The notes below the pieces were generated by a model. That model was given only the letters and a program-made list of their open reading frames with translations. It ran no database searches and was not told the DNA's origin. This document shows, one piece after another, positions 34,893 to 44,644 of a stretch of DNA of 64,000 nucleotides (positions are counted from its first letter, which is position 1; each line of letters opens with the position of its first letter). The translations under genes were made by a program, and so were the position numbers. This DNA is from Bacteroidota bacterium. GTDB taxonomy: Bacteria > Bacteroidota > Bacteroidia > Flavobacteriales_D > Crocinitomicaceae. The stretch covers positions 1 to 64,000 of the forward strand of contig VGMY01000010.1 of assembly GCA_016866255.1 (NCBI GenBank), given 5' to 3'.

Positions 34893-35672
34893 CTATCCCC
34901 TTACCGTAACATGAATGCACCGAGACTCTGGGCATAGCAGTATTTTATTTTCGGCTTGCATTTGTTGCAACACTTTTTCCAAGGCTTTTGAACCCGCTTC
35001 GCAACGGTTGTTGGGACTAACTATTCGATAAATATCAAAGGCAACCCCGTAGGAATGAGGTGAGTGGTCTTTGGTACAAGCTCTTGGATATTTCTCGCAA
35101 ATGGCCGCCTGTTCCACTTGAGTTCTCGTAACCGAACTTACGACGAAATAGCTCATCTTTTCGTCGGGTTCTTGGATGTTTTGACGAAACCTTTGTCCGA
35201 GTTCATACAAGCGTTTTCTAGCAATAGCCGTGAGATAGGCTTTGCTGTAATCGAGTTTAGCAATAGCAAATCCTTCTTTTTCCTCCACTGGCAAAAGTTT
35301 TCCTCTGTTAATCCATTTCACCCGCGTTTTCTCATTGACAAGGTACATCCCGTTCGTGATTCTTTGGGCAGTGGCCTTGTGCATGGTTGTAAATTCGTCT
35401 TTTTTCAAGGATGAATAGTTCCAAGTGCAATCGCAAGTAGGGCTGGTGCGACGTCGCACCTTGTCTTTCAGGGAAAGCACTTTCTTAATTTCTCGTTTGA
35501 TTCTTGCACGTTTCGGATAGGCAATAATCCCAATAAAAACCACTGCGCCCCCCAACAGCATTAGTGCGGTCATGAGTTTCATCGATTTTTTAAAAATGCG
35601 GAAAGCCACATACAGGCCGAGCACGGCCAAGACTATCATCGCTAAGGCAATGAAAAGAAAGGTTTTTGACAT
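34893..35672 (-). CDS. DUF5715 family protein (M15 peptidase-like), membrane anchored
   Basis: 259 residues. Two N-terminal hydrophobic segments (~4-26 and ~32-52), then a domain with FVVSSVTRTQVEQ, the SPHSYGVAFDIY motif near 205-216 and a C-terminal CIHVTVRG. The spacing His-x6-Asp...His matches the metal site of M15 D,D/L,D-carboxypeptidases (DUF5715 belongs to that fold), so a peptidoglycan peptide is a likely substrate. Activity is inference. Confidence 0.75.
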   Translation of the reverse strand: MSKTFLFIALAMIVLAVLGLYVAFRIFKKSMKLMTALMLLGGAVVFIGIIAYPKRARIKREIKKVLSLKDKVRRRTSPTCDCTWNYSSLKKDEFTTMHKATAQRITNGMYLVNEKTRVKWINRGKLLPVEEKEGFAIAKLDYSKAYLTAIARKRLYELGQRFRQNIQEPDEKMSYFVVSSVTRTQVEQAAICEKYPRACTKDHSPHSYGVAFDIYRIVSPNNRCEAGSKALEKVLQQMQAENKILLCPESRCIHVTVRG

Positions 35673-35719
35673 TTTATAACAATTTTAGAACAGTCCATCG
35701 AAGAGGTAGGTTGAACCTT

Positions 35720-38425
35720 TTACCGAATGTTTTCGTCGGTTGCTTCTTCTGTTTTCAGAAGTTCGTTCATTAAATTCTTGGTCAGGAGTTTTTTACCAAG
35801 CACGCATTTGTACTCACCTCCGTATGAGGCCTCAATCGAATCGTATTCAAACGGAATCAACACATTGTTCGCTGCATCGACAACCCCGTATTTAAAGGTT
35901 ATTCCGTCGCCGCAAGTTGCCACAATGATGGCGCTTTCGTCCGTTCCAATAACGTCGCAATATGTAGCTTTGATAATCCATTGCCCCAATTCATTAACCA
36001 CACCCCATTTTCCATTTTCCGCTTTAACTCCGATTAAGGCCCAACGGTAAAAATAGTCAGGCATACTGACCTCAACGATTCCATCCATTCGGTCGTATTT
36101 TTTCGAAAGGGTATTGAAAATACTATATTTTCCATCCTTTTGGCAGAAGAAAAGCGTATCTCGTATAGGAAGGATTGACTGGGCATTTTCTACTAAAACT
36201 TTCCCTTTTTCGTCCATGAGGTCAAACCCGTTGAAATCTTGGTAGGTACCAATGAATGAACCTTCTTCCTTGATTTCAGCGTATTTGTAGTCCGCGATTT
36301 TGTTTCCTATATTGTCGGATAAACCATAAATTCCTCCGGTTGGATAACCGTACTCATCTTTGGTTACTTCTTTACCGATGAGGTAGGTTTTGTCGTCGTA
36401 GGAATATCCTAATTCATCGATAAAATTCGCCTCCTTGTCCGTTATTACCTTAAGCGAAGGAAATTTCATCAAGTAGGCAAAACCGTCTAAATCAGTGACA
36501 TTTATGGTGCTGTCGTTTTCGAACTCAATTTCTTTGAATTTGAAGGGCGTTAAGGTATCACCCTTGGTGTTGATTACGCCCCAGTTTCCGCCTTCAATGT
36601 CCATGCCTCCGTAGTAATTGTCTTTAGCGCTTCCGTAGATGTTTGCAAGGTAAACATCTTTTTTGTCGTAAAGTCCTGCACCTTTAATGTAAGCATATTT
36701 AGGTTTCAAAACGGTATTCCCTGTTGCATCCACCAACCCGAATTTATTGTTCAAGGAAACAATGTAGGTATTGGCACCGTATTGGCGCTCTAGGTAATCG
36801 TAACGAGTGGGAACATTGACCTTTCCTGTCGCTGCCTCAATTACTCCCATTTTTTTTGTCGAGTTTTGTTCGTTTTCGATGGTTACAATGCATGTTCCAT
36901 CGTTGCAATCAATTTCCTTGTACAGGTTTTCGGTGAGTTTACTTCCGGTAAGCGATAGCAAGCCCCACTTGCCGTTTTTCTTTACCTTGAGCATCATGTC
37001 GTTGCCATACCCTATGGTCTCAATGTCTTCATAGGTTAAGGGAATTACTTGCTCACCGTTCGCATTGTAGACCCCAAAAACTCCTCCTTCGGGTTTGCCG
37101 TAGCCTTGGTCCTTACCGCCGATTTGCACCAAGCAAAGGCCACCATCGATGTTTTCCATGTAGGTGAAAGATTCGGTAGAACCTTGCGGGTTCTTTAATA
37201 CCGCTTTTAAATTGCGGTCGTAGGCGGTCCATGTACCTTTGGATTTTAACAACAGCAACTGGTCGTCGTTGTTAGAATAGGGAATGGTATACTCTTCCAC
37301 TACATCGGGTAGGACGACTTTTCCGGTAAAGTCAATCAAGTTATAGACAGAGGGTGCATAATCGTAGTCTTCGAATTCTTCCTCAAATGCGTCGACCCCT
37401 TTTTTCTTTTTCTTTTTCTTCTTTTTTTCCGGTTTTTTCATCGGTTCTACCAAAAGGTATTGGTCAAAAATCGTAGAAGTGTTGATGTAATTGTACGGAG
37501 TTTTGCTCACCATTTTCCCGGATGTGCTGTACAGGTAATTTTGTCCGTCTTTATTTTCAGCTGCGAACATTTTTTGGTCACACCCAATGTCGAGTATGTT
37601 AATATACTTGAAAGAGGTTGGAAGAATGACGTTTAGATTCTCGTCCACATATCCTTTTTTTCCTTTGGTTGTAACGCGAAAACCGACGGTTTTGCTGTAA
37701 TCGTTGGAACTCCTTTCTGCCTCCATTTCGTCATAAGGGGTCGTTCCAACCATTTTACCGTTGAGGTCAATCAAGTAATATTTGAGAAACATGTCCTGCA
37801 CCAAGAATTTACCATTGTTCAAATCCTCCAATTCTCGGTATTTGATCGGAATAATGGTTTTGTAAGTCTTATCGATCAACCCTTTATAGCCCCCTTGTTG
37901 TACTACAAACCCTCGATCGTTGTTGTCAATGTATTGATATACAGGAGTTAGGGAGTTGCCTTGATAGTTGTATAATTGATAGTAATCATTGTTGGTGGTT
38001 ACCTTTATAACCCCTTGTACATCATAAAAATAATCTACATCCTTGTGAATTATGGGCAGTACCGTTTTACCTTGAGCGGTTACAATACCCATTAATTCTC
38101 CTGTTTGTACTGCATACAAACTGTCCGAGTAACCAAATTTATACATGTAATCGTACTTGGCGTTTAGCACAATTTTACCAGTTTTGTCGATCAAACCGTA
38201 TTTGGCACCTTCAATTTTACCGTAGCCGCTGCTGTTATTGCCTCCCGTAGAAAATACCGCTATTCCAGCTTCGTCAAAATCATCCAGGTAGGTAAAGTCT
38301 TGTGAAATTTGTGTACCGGATTTGTCGGTTAGGAAGAACGATTTACGAATTTGTAAATCTTGAGCAAAACTCAAAGTTGATATGGAAACAAGCAATATGA
38401 CCGTTATTAGCAATCCTTTTTTCAT
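35720..38425 (-). CDS. WG-repeat exported protein
   Basis: 901 residues with a signal peptide (ending LSFAQ). At least ten WG-type repeats are visible across the length: GKYGLIDKTGKIVL-like units, GYVDENLNVILP, GVYNANGEQVIPL, GKWGLLSL, GVIEAATG, NKFGLVDATGNTVL, GKWGVVNELGQWI. Near residue 335 there is a run of ten lysines followed by an acidic stretch, which splits the repeat array. WG repeats form beta-propeller-like or solenoid surfaces; a function is not known. Divergent from the C1 peptidase with 63 bases between starts. Confidence 0.85.
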   Translation of the reverse strand: MKKGLLITVILLVSISTLSFAQDLQIRKSFFLTDKSGTQISQDFTYLDDFDEAGIAVFSTGGNNSSGYGKIEGAKYGLIDKTGKIVLNAKYDYMYKFGYSDSLYAVQTGELMGIVTAQGKTVLPIIHKDVDYFYDVQGVIKVTTNNDYYQLYNYQGNSLTPVYQYIDNNDRGFVVQQGGYKGLIDKTYKTIIPIKYRELEDLNNGKFLVQDMFLKYYLIDLNGKMVGTTPYDEMEAERSSNDYSKTVGFRVTTKGKKGYVDENLNVILPTSFKYINILDIGCDQKMFAAENKDGQNYLYSTSGKMVSKTPYNYINTSTIFDQYLLVEPMKKPEKKKKKKKKKGVDAFEEEFEDYDYAPSVYNLIDFTGKVVLPDVVEEYTIPYSNNDDQLLLLKSKGTWTAYDRNLKAVLKNPQGSTESFTYMENIDGGLCLVQIGGKDQGYGKPEGGVFGVYNANGEQVIPLTYEDIETIGYGNDMMLKVKKNGKWGLLSLTGSKLTENLYKEIDCNDGTCIVTIENEQNSTKKMGVIEAATGKVNVPTRYDYLERQYGANTYIVSLNNKFGLVDATGNTVLKPKYAYIKGAGLYDKKDVYLANIYGSAKDNYYGGMDIEGGNWGVINTKGDTLTPFKFKEIEFENDSTINVTDLDGFAYLMKFPSLKVITDKEANFIDELGYSYDDKTYLIGKEVTKDEYGYPTGGIYGLSDNIGNKIADYKYAEIKEEGSFIGTYQDFNGFDLMDEKGKVLVENAQSILPIRDTLFFCQKDGKYSIFNTLSKKYDRMDGIVEVSMPDYFYRWALIGVKAENGKWGVVNELGQWIIKATYCDVIGTDESAIIVATCGDGITFKYGVVDAANNVLIPFEYDSIEASYGGEYKCVLGKKLLTKNLMNELLKTEEATDENIR

Positions 38426-38458
38426 GGCATGTGATTAGAATTAAAATACCAAATTAAT

Positions 38459-38466
38459 TATTTTTG
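38459..38466 (+). promoter_or_regulatory. Candidate -7 box (TATTTTTG) of the C1 peptidase gene
   Basis: Exact TAnnTTTG match 22 bases before the ATG. No TTG at -33. On the opposite strand a 7-of-8 match (TTAATTTG) overlaps the region and could serve the WG-repeat gene. Confidence 0.4.
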
Positions 38467-38488
38467 CGAACAAGTAAAAATTAGTGTA

Positions 38489-39820
38489 ATGAGAAAAAAT
38501 AGAAGATATTTATTGATTGCAAGTGCTGTAATTACTTTGGCCATTGGTTTCTTTGTGTTGAAAAGTGCAGACTCTTCTGCTGGAACGCAAATGGCTGGTG
38601 CACTATCGAGAGTAAAAACCTCGTTGCAAGGCCTCGGTTGTTTGATTAACAAAAACAACCATTCGAAAGAACATGTTTTTAGTTTTTCAAAACAGCTCAA
38701 TGCATACAATCAGAACTCCAAGGGTTTGCTCACCCAATATTCTTTAGAAGAATATTTGCCAGAAATTGGAGATCAAGGAAATGTGGGTTCTTGTGTCGGT
38801 TGGTCAACAGCCTACTACGGCCTAACCATCGTTAAGCGCATGGAAAATGGTAAAGACTACCCAGAATTTTCCCCGTTAAGTGTATTTAATCGATACTGCC
38901 ACTTAAAAGGTTTCGACCCTTGCAGAGACGGTTCTTACATTGATGGGTGCCTGAGTTTATTAGTTACCAAAGGCTGTCCTTTTGCTAAGGATTATGATAA
39001 GCCCAACTGCAGCGTTGATGCCAATACTAAACGCTACAACGATTGCCTTTTCAGTTTCGAGCGCTTGCAACACAACAATGTGAATCAGTTAAAATTGTCG
39101 TTGGTGAATAATTGTCCGGTTATCATTGGTTTAGAGGTTTTTCAGGGGGGATTGGGTAATACTTTGAATTCAAAGTTCTTAGATTCCAACGGAGTTGCAA
39201 AAATGGATTTATTTAGGAACGGTAAGTATCCTGTTGGAGGACATGCATTGTGCGTTGTTGGGTACGATGATAACGTTGGAGGAGGAGCCTTTAAAATCGC
39301 CAACAGCTGGGGCAAAAGTTGGGGTAAATCAGGATTTTTCTGGTTGCGCTACAAGGATTTAGATATGGTTCGATGCGCGTTTAGCCTATTTACTAATAAC
39401 GTTTTGGATAAAAACACGGCTAACAATAATTTTAAAACAAGAGTCCTCAGCATTAATAATACGACTTCTGCCAATTTGTACTTGTCCCTTGGTTATGATA
39501 CTCCCAAAGGAATGCAAACGAAAGGTTGGTTTAGAATAGAAGCGGGTTTATCCCGAAATATCGACATTTCACAACGCTCAAGCAACGGAATCTATTACAT
39601 TCTCATGGACGAAGATGGTAACGTTATTGAAGGGAAGAGCAAGGACAAAAGTTTGCCTTTGAAGAAAATTTCGTTTGATTTGAATGCAAAGGACGAAGGA
39701 TCTGAGGGAAGTTCAATCTATCGGTACTCTGAATGGTTGCCAGCCAATAAAAAGACCATTCAATCGGTCAAGGTATACCGTGACAATACTGAGTACCGAT
39801 TGGATGCGAACCGCCGTTAA
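38489..39820 (+). CDS. C1 (papain) family cysteine peptidase, membrane-anchored or exported
   Basis: 443 residues. A hydrophobic N-terminal segment (~7-24) is followed by a catalytic domain: EIGDQGNVGSCVGWSTAY with C102, GGHALCVVGYDD with H252, and IANSWG with N272 (papain Cys-His-Asn triad; the oxyanion Gln is Q96). The usual ~100-residue inhibitory propeptide is not recognisable in the ~65 residues between the membrane segment and the domain. The C-terminal ~140 residues are beta-rich without a known family, and no T9SS domain is seen. Confidence 0.85.
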   Translation: MRKNRRYLLIASAVITLAIGFFVLKSADSSAGTQMAGALSRVKTSLQGLGCLINKNNHSKEHVFSFSKQLNAYNQNSKGLLTQYSLEEYLPEIGDQGNVGSCVGWSTAYYGLTIVKRMENGKDYPEFSPLSVFNRYCHLKGFDPCRDGSYIDGCLSLLVTKGCPFAKDYDKPNCSVDANTKRYNDCLFSFERLQHNNVNQLKLSLVNNCPVIIGLEVFQGGLGNTLNSKFLDSNGVAKMDLFRNGKYPVGGHALCVVGYDDNVGGGAFKIANSWGKSWGKSGFFWLRYKDLDMVRCAFSLFTNNVLDKNTANNNFKTRVLSINNTTSANLYLSLGYDTPKGMQTKGWFRIEAGLSRNIDISQRSSNGIYYILMDEDGNVIEGKSKDKSLPLKKISFDLNAKDEGSEGSSIYRYSEWLPANKKTIQSVKVYRDNTEYRLDANRR

Positions 39821-39829
39821 AACAAATCC

Positions 39830-41806
39830 CTACTTTTTCTCCAATTCCGAAATTCGAGCCTTCAGCGCTTCTATTTCCAGTTCCTGCGCTTTTAATGCTT
39901 CTACTAATACGGGAATAACTTCGATATAACCCACCGTTTTCAAGGTTTCGTATCCTTTATCGGAAGGATTCAAACGCGTAGAATAGTAGGGTACATTTTT
40001 TGTTTTTACAATGTCGGGCATGACCTGTTCTACCTCTTGGGCAATGAATCCGTAAGTAGTGCCTGTTTTGAGGCCCAGGCCTGCATATTCCTCCAACTTG
40101 TGTTCATAAGTAACTCCGCGTAATCCTCGGATGATGTCCATCGGCTTCCGTATGGTTTGGATATTTTTTTTGATTTTTTGATCGGAGGCCGAACCAAAGT
40201 ATCCGGTATAACCCAAGTCATTTTGGAATAAGCCTCCCCACCCGGCACCAGCCGACGGTAAACTGCCATTAACTCCGTTGGCATTAGTATTAGCGCTCAT
40301 TCCCCTGATGCCTGCACCGCTCGCAGATGATCCACTATTTTCGCCCTGAACCGCAGCAAAATTCGTGCTGTTTGCCGAAAAAATATACCCGTAGACTCCG
40401 GATCCATTGTGCGAAGAATAGCCGTTAATGACCCAAGGCAGTAACGAAGACGAAACACCACCTACTAAATCGCCGGTAAAGTTCGTTGGTGCTGCTGATG
40501 CACCGAAGAAAATTTCACCTGAATTCGAAAATCGTGCGCGGAGGGAGTTATTCGCGTAAATATCGAAAGCTTGGTTACTCAGAGTTCCTGCAACGATGGT
40601 CGAAGATGAGGTGTTTCCTCCAACTAAAAGGGCTTTCAAGGTTGAATTAACCGTTTGCGGCGCTGTGGTTGTAGCCGAGAAGGTTCCGTCAGGTCCAAAG
40701 TCAGTAGAACTTATGGTCCATGTTGGTCCCTGGGCACCCGTAGCACCAGTTGGTCCTTGAGGACCTGTTGCCCCTGTTGCCCCTGTCGCCCCTGCAGGAC
40801 CTTGAGGACCCGTTGCCCCTGCAGGACCAGTGGCTCCCGTCAAACCAGTAGCCCCTGCAGGACCAGCAGGACCAGCAGGACCTTGAGGACCCGTTGCCCC
40901 TGCAGGACCAGTGGCTCCCGTCAAACCAGTAGCCCCTGCAGGACCGGCAGGACCTTGTGGACCCGTAGCCCCTGCAGGGCCTGTTGCGCCTACTGCGCCG
41001 TTAGCTCCAATTAAAGAAACACCATTCGGCCAGGCACCATTTGCTTTAGGACCGAAAAGTTGGTTGGTAGCGGTATTGATGTAGAAATCGCCGTTATTTC
41101 CCGTATTCGCTGAAGGATTTATTAATCCATTCAGGATGGAGGTTCCTGCTGGACCCACAGTACCTGTTGGACCTTGAGGTCCTGCTGGTCCCGTTGCTCC
41201 CGTTGCTCCAGCTGGACCGGTTGCTCCCGCCGGGCCGGCAATTCCTGGAGATCCTTTGATGTTGCCTGTTAATATCCAGGTGGTGGAATTGGATTTGTAA
41301 TAGACGTCTCCTGTTTGCGTATTCAAGTAAAAATCTCCCATAGATCCTAGTCCTGCTGCAGGAACGCTCGTTCCATAGCGCCATTGATTCAGTTGTGTTC
41401 CTGCGGTTTTGGCGTATAGAGCATATGGAGCGCTCATGAGCCGTTGCGATCCGTAATCTACGTAATTCGTGCCATTTGCGAAGTCTACTGCAAGGCTTAC
41501 CCAATAATTACCCGTTGACCAGTTTATGCTGCTAAACGTTCCAGAAAGCAGGGTGCCTTGACCAATGACAAAATTTACCAATCCAAAATTGGAACTCGCT
41601 ACCGACTGCCGTTCCGCGTAAACAACGGTTCCATTTGCTGCATTTTGTTTAATTTGCACGCGTATTGCGACCATGGAATTGGTCACCAAGGTTCCGTCGG
41701 TTTTCCGAATAACGGCCTGGTAATTAATTCCTTCCGGCATTTGAGCAAATAGTACGGCGGAAAAAAGCAACGCAACAAGGCTGGAGTAAAGTTTTGTAGG
41801 TAACAT
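39830..41806 (-). CDS. Collagen-like repeat protein with S74 tail-fiber chaperone domain
   Basis: 658 residues from the ATG at 41806, which gives the signal peptide [22 protein letters not shown]; an in-frame ATG at 41875 would bury it. An N-terminal domain begins [10 protein letters not shown], common in Bacteroidota surface proteins. Two Gly-X-Y blocks (~172-215 and ~255-350) are rich in GPAGATGPQ units. The C-terminus carries [12 protein letters not shown] and [16 protein letters not shown], the S74 intramolecular-chaperone/auto-processing signature, then a coiled coil ([22 protein letters not shown] region). It should form a trimeric surface fibre trimmed by its own S74 domain. A decayed paralogue lies directly upstream. 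Confidence 0.88.
   Translation of the reverse strand: MLPTKLYSSLVALLFSAVLFAQMPEGINYQAVIRKTDGTLVTNSMVAIRVQIKQNAANGTVVYAERQSVASSNFGLVNFVIGQGTLLSGTFSSINWSTGNYWVSLAVDFANGTNYVDYGSQRLMSAPYALYAKTAGTQLNQWRYGTSVPAAGLGSMGDFYLNTQTGDVYYKSNSTTWILTGNIKGSPGIAGPAGATGPAGATGATGPAGPQGPTGTVGPAGTSILNGLINPSANTGNNGDFYINTATNQLFGPKANGAWPNGVSLIGANGAVGATGPAGATGPQGPAGPAGATGLTGATGPAGATGPQGPAGPAGPAGATGLTGATGPAGATGPQGPAGATGATGATGPQGPTGATGAQGPTWTISSTDFGPDGTFSATTTAPQTVNSTLKALLVGGNTSSSTIVAGTLSNQAFDIYANNSLRARFSNSGEIFFGASAAPTNFTGDLVGGVSSSLLPWVINGYSSHNGSGVYGYIFSANSTNFAAVQGENSGSSASGAGIRGMSANTNANGVNGSLPSAGAGWGGLFQNDLGYTGYFGSASDQKIKKNIQTIRKPMDIIRGLRGVTYEHKLEEYAGLGLKTGTTYGFIAQEVEQVMPDIVKTKNVPYYSTRLNPSDKGYETLKTVGYIEVIPVLVEALKAQELEIEALKARISELEKK
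40800..40961 (-). repeat. 81-bp tandem duplication inside the collagen-like region
   Basis: Two copies of an 81-base unit start at 40800 and 40881. The first 65 bases are identical between copies and the end diverges. The unit encodes 27 residues of Gly-X-Y ([18 protein letters not shown] core). The in-frame length makes it a plausible site of copy-number change that lengthens or shortens the fibre. Confidence 0.75.
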
Positions 41807-41890
41807 ACGATTCAATTTGAGAAGAAAGTTACGGATAATTTCTACACGATGGAAATGCGGCGATTGAAATAACATGGAGGTAATACAAAT

Positions 41891-42181
41891 TCACTTAGTA
41901 AGTTGGTCACAATAGAATTGAAATTGGTCGTATAAACCCTGGTAATTAAGATATTGCGGAAGTTCAGAGATTTTATGGTAATCAGAATGAGTTCCCGTGG
42001 TTAACATGTAACACGGTACCGATAAAAAGTGCTTGGTATCTAAGATTTCACAGCGTTGAGAACTTTCTTTTGTTAGTTGAAAACTCTTGCCACTATTCAT
42101 CAAATTGACAACGGAATTGCTCGAATAAATCAGTTTGGGCTCCAAGGTATCCATGCGGCCAATCATGTCGAAATTGTATAC
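41891..42181 (-). pseudogene. M28 aminopeptidase C-terminal fragment
   Basis: About 96 codons read YNFDMIGRMDTL, then PCYMLTTGTHSDYHKISE and YLNYQGL before the stop at 41891. NFDMIGR and the F/LTTGTHxDYHK segment are hallmarks of the C-terminal half of M28 zinc peptidases. The N-terminal half with most metal ligands is absent. The frame joins in phase shift to the end of a collagen-like reading frame, so it cannot give a working protein. Confidence 0.65.
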
Positions 42182-42630
42182 CTTGCGGACCGGTAACACC
42201 TTGAGGTCCAATGGCGCCAATCAAGGAAACTCCTGCAGGCCAAGTGCCGTTGGCTTTTGGACCGAAAAGTTCATTCGTCGCTGTGTTGATGTAAAAATCG
42301 CCGTCATTTCCCGTCAGGGTTGAAGGATTGACATTGCCGTTAAGCATAGAGGTACCCATTAGTCCCTGAGAGCAGGGCAACTTGTCCGATTACAAAATTC
42401 ACTAAACCGAAATTTGAGGTAGCTACCGACTTTCGCTCCGAATAAACGATGGTTCCAGCCGATGAATTTTGTTTGATTTGGACTCTTACGGCAGCGAGGG
42501 TATTCGTTACTAAATTACCGGAGCTTGTACGAATGACCGCCTGATAGTTAATGCCTTCAAGAGCCAGCGCAAACAAGGAAGTGGCACCCAAAATACAGCA
42601 CGTAAAAAAAGAAGGTAGTAGATTTTTCAT
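42182..42630 (-). pseudogene. Decayed paralogue of the collagen-like protein
   Basis: Two frames together match the neighbour. 42340-42630 gives a signal peptide, [17 protein letters not shown] and [10 protein letters not shown], as at the start of the intact gene. A second frame (to ~42190) gives [32 protein letters not shown] and GVSLIGAIGPQGVTGPQG, corresponding to residues ~210-270 of the intact protein. About a hundred residues between these blocks are deleted and the frame shifts at ~42360. The Gly-X-Y part then breaks off into the M28 fragment. Confidence 0.75.
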
Positions 42631-42644
42631 GAAACAAATTGGAA

Positions 42645-42652
42645 CAAATGTA
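42645..42652 (-). promoter_or_regulatory. -7 box (TACATTTG) upstream of the decayed paralogue
   Basis: Exact TAnnTTTG match 14 bases before the ATG of the pseudogene. A TTG lies 15 bases further upstream (42668-42670), slightly closer than usual. The promoter may survive although the gene is broken. Confidence 0.4.
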
Positions 42653-42746
42653 ATTCTAAATGTGAACCAAATTAAGGAATTAACATGGATTTATTGCCAA
42701 GAAAATCAAAGCAATAATTCACTCCAAAAATCTAAATTCTGATCAG

Positions 42747-43700
42747 TTATGGTAGGCACACTAGGGTATCGTACCAACTGGAATAACCCGCCCAAACTCC
42801 GAGAGCACCGTTGGAGAAATTGCTAGGCATAAGCACGGGAGAAGAAAAAGGACTTCCGCTGTTTTCTAATTGAGTCCTCAATTTGTCGAAGTAATTGTAA
42901 ACCGGATACTCAATGTGGGATAACTTAATAACGAGGCTGTCGCTGTATTTGAAATGGCGATTGAATTCCTCGGGATAGGAGTTGTCTTTTTCGGGATAGC
43001 GCGTCTCGAAGTTGATGCTAAGCCCGTTAAAAAATTGGTCGTCGAAGTAGGAACCCCCACTATGCCTGAAGCGGTAATCTTTCGGAGAACCATTCACGGT
43101 GGTTATGATTTTTGATTCCCATCGGTAAGCGTTTTTGGCATTGGCTGGATCCGTAAGAAAGGCCCGACACACGCCGAATTGGTTATTTTCCGCTGAAGGA
43201 ATCCATTGGAAGTTATCCAGGGCAATGGGGCTTAATAACTTCGTGGTAGCCGAATACGTTTGGCTATTGTATTGGATGTTCAGGGTATAGGTTTGTCCCA
43301 CAGCTCCTACCAAGTTGGGGTCTAAGCTGGAATATACTTTTAATGGGAAAAAAGCCAGTTCGTTAAGCTCTACGTTAAGTTGTTCCGCTAGGGTGATTTG
43401 GCTTTGCATCGGAAGTTCGGATATGAAGTAGGGGCTTAGGGTAAACGTGTCAAGGCCGCGAACTAGCGTAACGGTGGCATCGCTAATGTTCGAGGAAAAA
43501 TAGGCATCTAAATTGGTCAGGTTGTAGAGGTATTGCGACTGCATTAACAACACTGTTGGAAATCCCCCTTTCTCTATTCGAGCATCCACAACAAGTTTTG
43601 GTTCTTCCTTCGGAATGTCGATTCGAACCTCTTTGGTGCAGGAGTACAACACCATGAGGGTATGGATAATTGTAGAAAAATAGAAAAAAAGTTTTCTCAA
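42747..43700 (-). CDS. DUF4249 family lipoprotein
   Basis: 317 residues starting with TTG (43700). The N-terminus ends in LMVLYSC, a lipobox. EPKLVVDARIEKGGFPTVLLMQSQ and the C-terminal FSNGALGVWAGYS belong to the DUF4249 pattern. In Bacteroidota these lipoproteins usually accompany a TonB-dependent receptor; none is seen here, so this copy is an orphan. Function unknown. Confidence 0.8.
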   Translation of the reverse strand: MRKLFFYFSTIIHTLMVLYSCTKEVRIDIPKEEPKLVVDARIEKGGFPTVLLMQSQYLYNLTNLDAYFSSNISDATVTLVRGLDTFTLSPYFISELPMQSQITLAEQLNVELNELAFFPLKVYSSLDPNLVGAVGQTYTLNIQYNSQTYSATTKLLSPIALDNFQWIPSAENNQFGVCRAFLTDPANAKNAYRWESKIITTVNGSPKDYRFRHSGGSYFDDQFFNGLSINFETRYPEKDNSYPEEFNRHFKYSDSLVIKLSHIEYPVYNYFDKLRTQLENSGSPFSSPVLMPSNFSNGALGVWAGYSSWYDTLVCLP

Positions 43701-43753
43701 AAGTTCGACAGATGCAAGAATCCCATAAATTTACAACATTATCTTTCTAATCT

Positions 43754-44623
43754 ATGGTTAAGTACCTTATAATTACTTTGTTTGCAGTTTCGTTTGTTCT
43801 CTTTTCTTGCAGTAAACGAAGAAAGGTAAAGGCCATTGATAATCCACCACAGGAAATTGGTCTTAGTCAAGCAGAGGATGTTGTGTATGTAACTTGGAGT
43901 TGGTATAATTATCAATTAAATACTTTTCAGCTTCAGTTTAGTTTTTCAAAACAAGATATTGTAAGTTGTGCTGAAAATCGAAAAACCTTGCAAGCTTCAA
44001 GGATTGCACCCAATGCACCGGATTATGGTATGTTAGTTAACCATGATTTACCCTTATTAGCTCCCTTGGCTGAGCAGTTAAAGCAAATTGCTTTTGCTAA
44101 CCGAATGGACGTTAAGCAAACAACTGAATTGGTGGTTACGATGATCCAAAATATTCCATATACCTTAGTTCATGGGATGTCGCACGAGGAGCTTGAGAAG
44201 CAAGAGACTTCAACTCCGTCTACGTTCATCAGAGATTATCATATGGATGAATCACATAGGCCTTTCAATAAAGTGCCTTATGGGGGCTGTGAAGAAAATG
44301 TCGATCCGGGAGGGGTGTATTCTCCGGTAGAGTTTTTAGCGTCATTAAAAGGTGACTGTGATACGCGTACTGTGGCAATTTTTTCTTTGCTCAAAGCGAT
44401 GGGCATACCATCAATGATAGTAAATGGTCCGGGCCATTCGATGTTGGCCGTTACCTATCCGCCTATCAATCCAGCAAGTCCTTATTTGGAATTTAAAGGA
44501 GCCAAGTATTATTTTTGGGAAACAACCTTATTTTACAATAATGGTCAGCAAGTTGGTCCCCAAATCGGCGAAACATTGATGCAAGGTTTCAATCCGAATG
44601 AGTGGCATCCGGTATTATATTAA
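43754..44623 (+). CDS. Transglutaminase-like lipoprotein
   Basis: 289 residues with a lipoprotein signal (lipobox FSC at 17-19). KGDCDTRTVAIFSLLKAMGI (C202) and GPGHSMLAV (H228) match the Cys and His of the transglutaminase-like fold; the third acidic position appears as E256 in YYFWETT instead of the usual Asp. Such proteins are often periplasmic cysteine hydrolases or protein-binding relatives. The following four-span membrane protein starts 21 bases later and is probably cotranscribed. Confidence 0.72.
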   Translation: MVKYLIITLFAVSFVLFSCSKRRKVKAIDNPPQEIGLSQAEDVVYVTWSWYNYQLNTFQLQFSFSKQDIVSCAENRKTLQASRIAPNAPDYGMLVNHDLPLLAPLAEQLKQIAFANRMDVKQTTELVVTMIQNIPYTLVHGMSHEELEKQETSTPSTFIRDYHMDESHRPFNKVPYGGCEENVDPGGVYSPVEFLASLKGDCDTRTVAIFSLLKAMGIPSMIVNGPGHSMLAVTYPPINPASPYLEFKGAKYYFWETTLFYNNGQQVGPQIGETLMQGFNPNEWHPVLY

Positions 44624-44644
44624 TCACAATTTAAATTTTCACCT

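Noticed and set aside
40735..41000. Dense short repeats resembling a CRISPR array
   Set aside because: They encode continuous Gly-X-Y on the minus strand inside a full-length gene, with no unique spacers.
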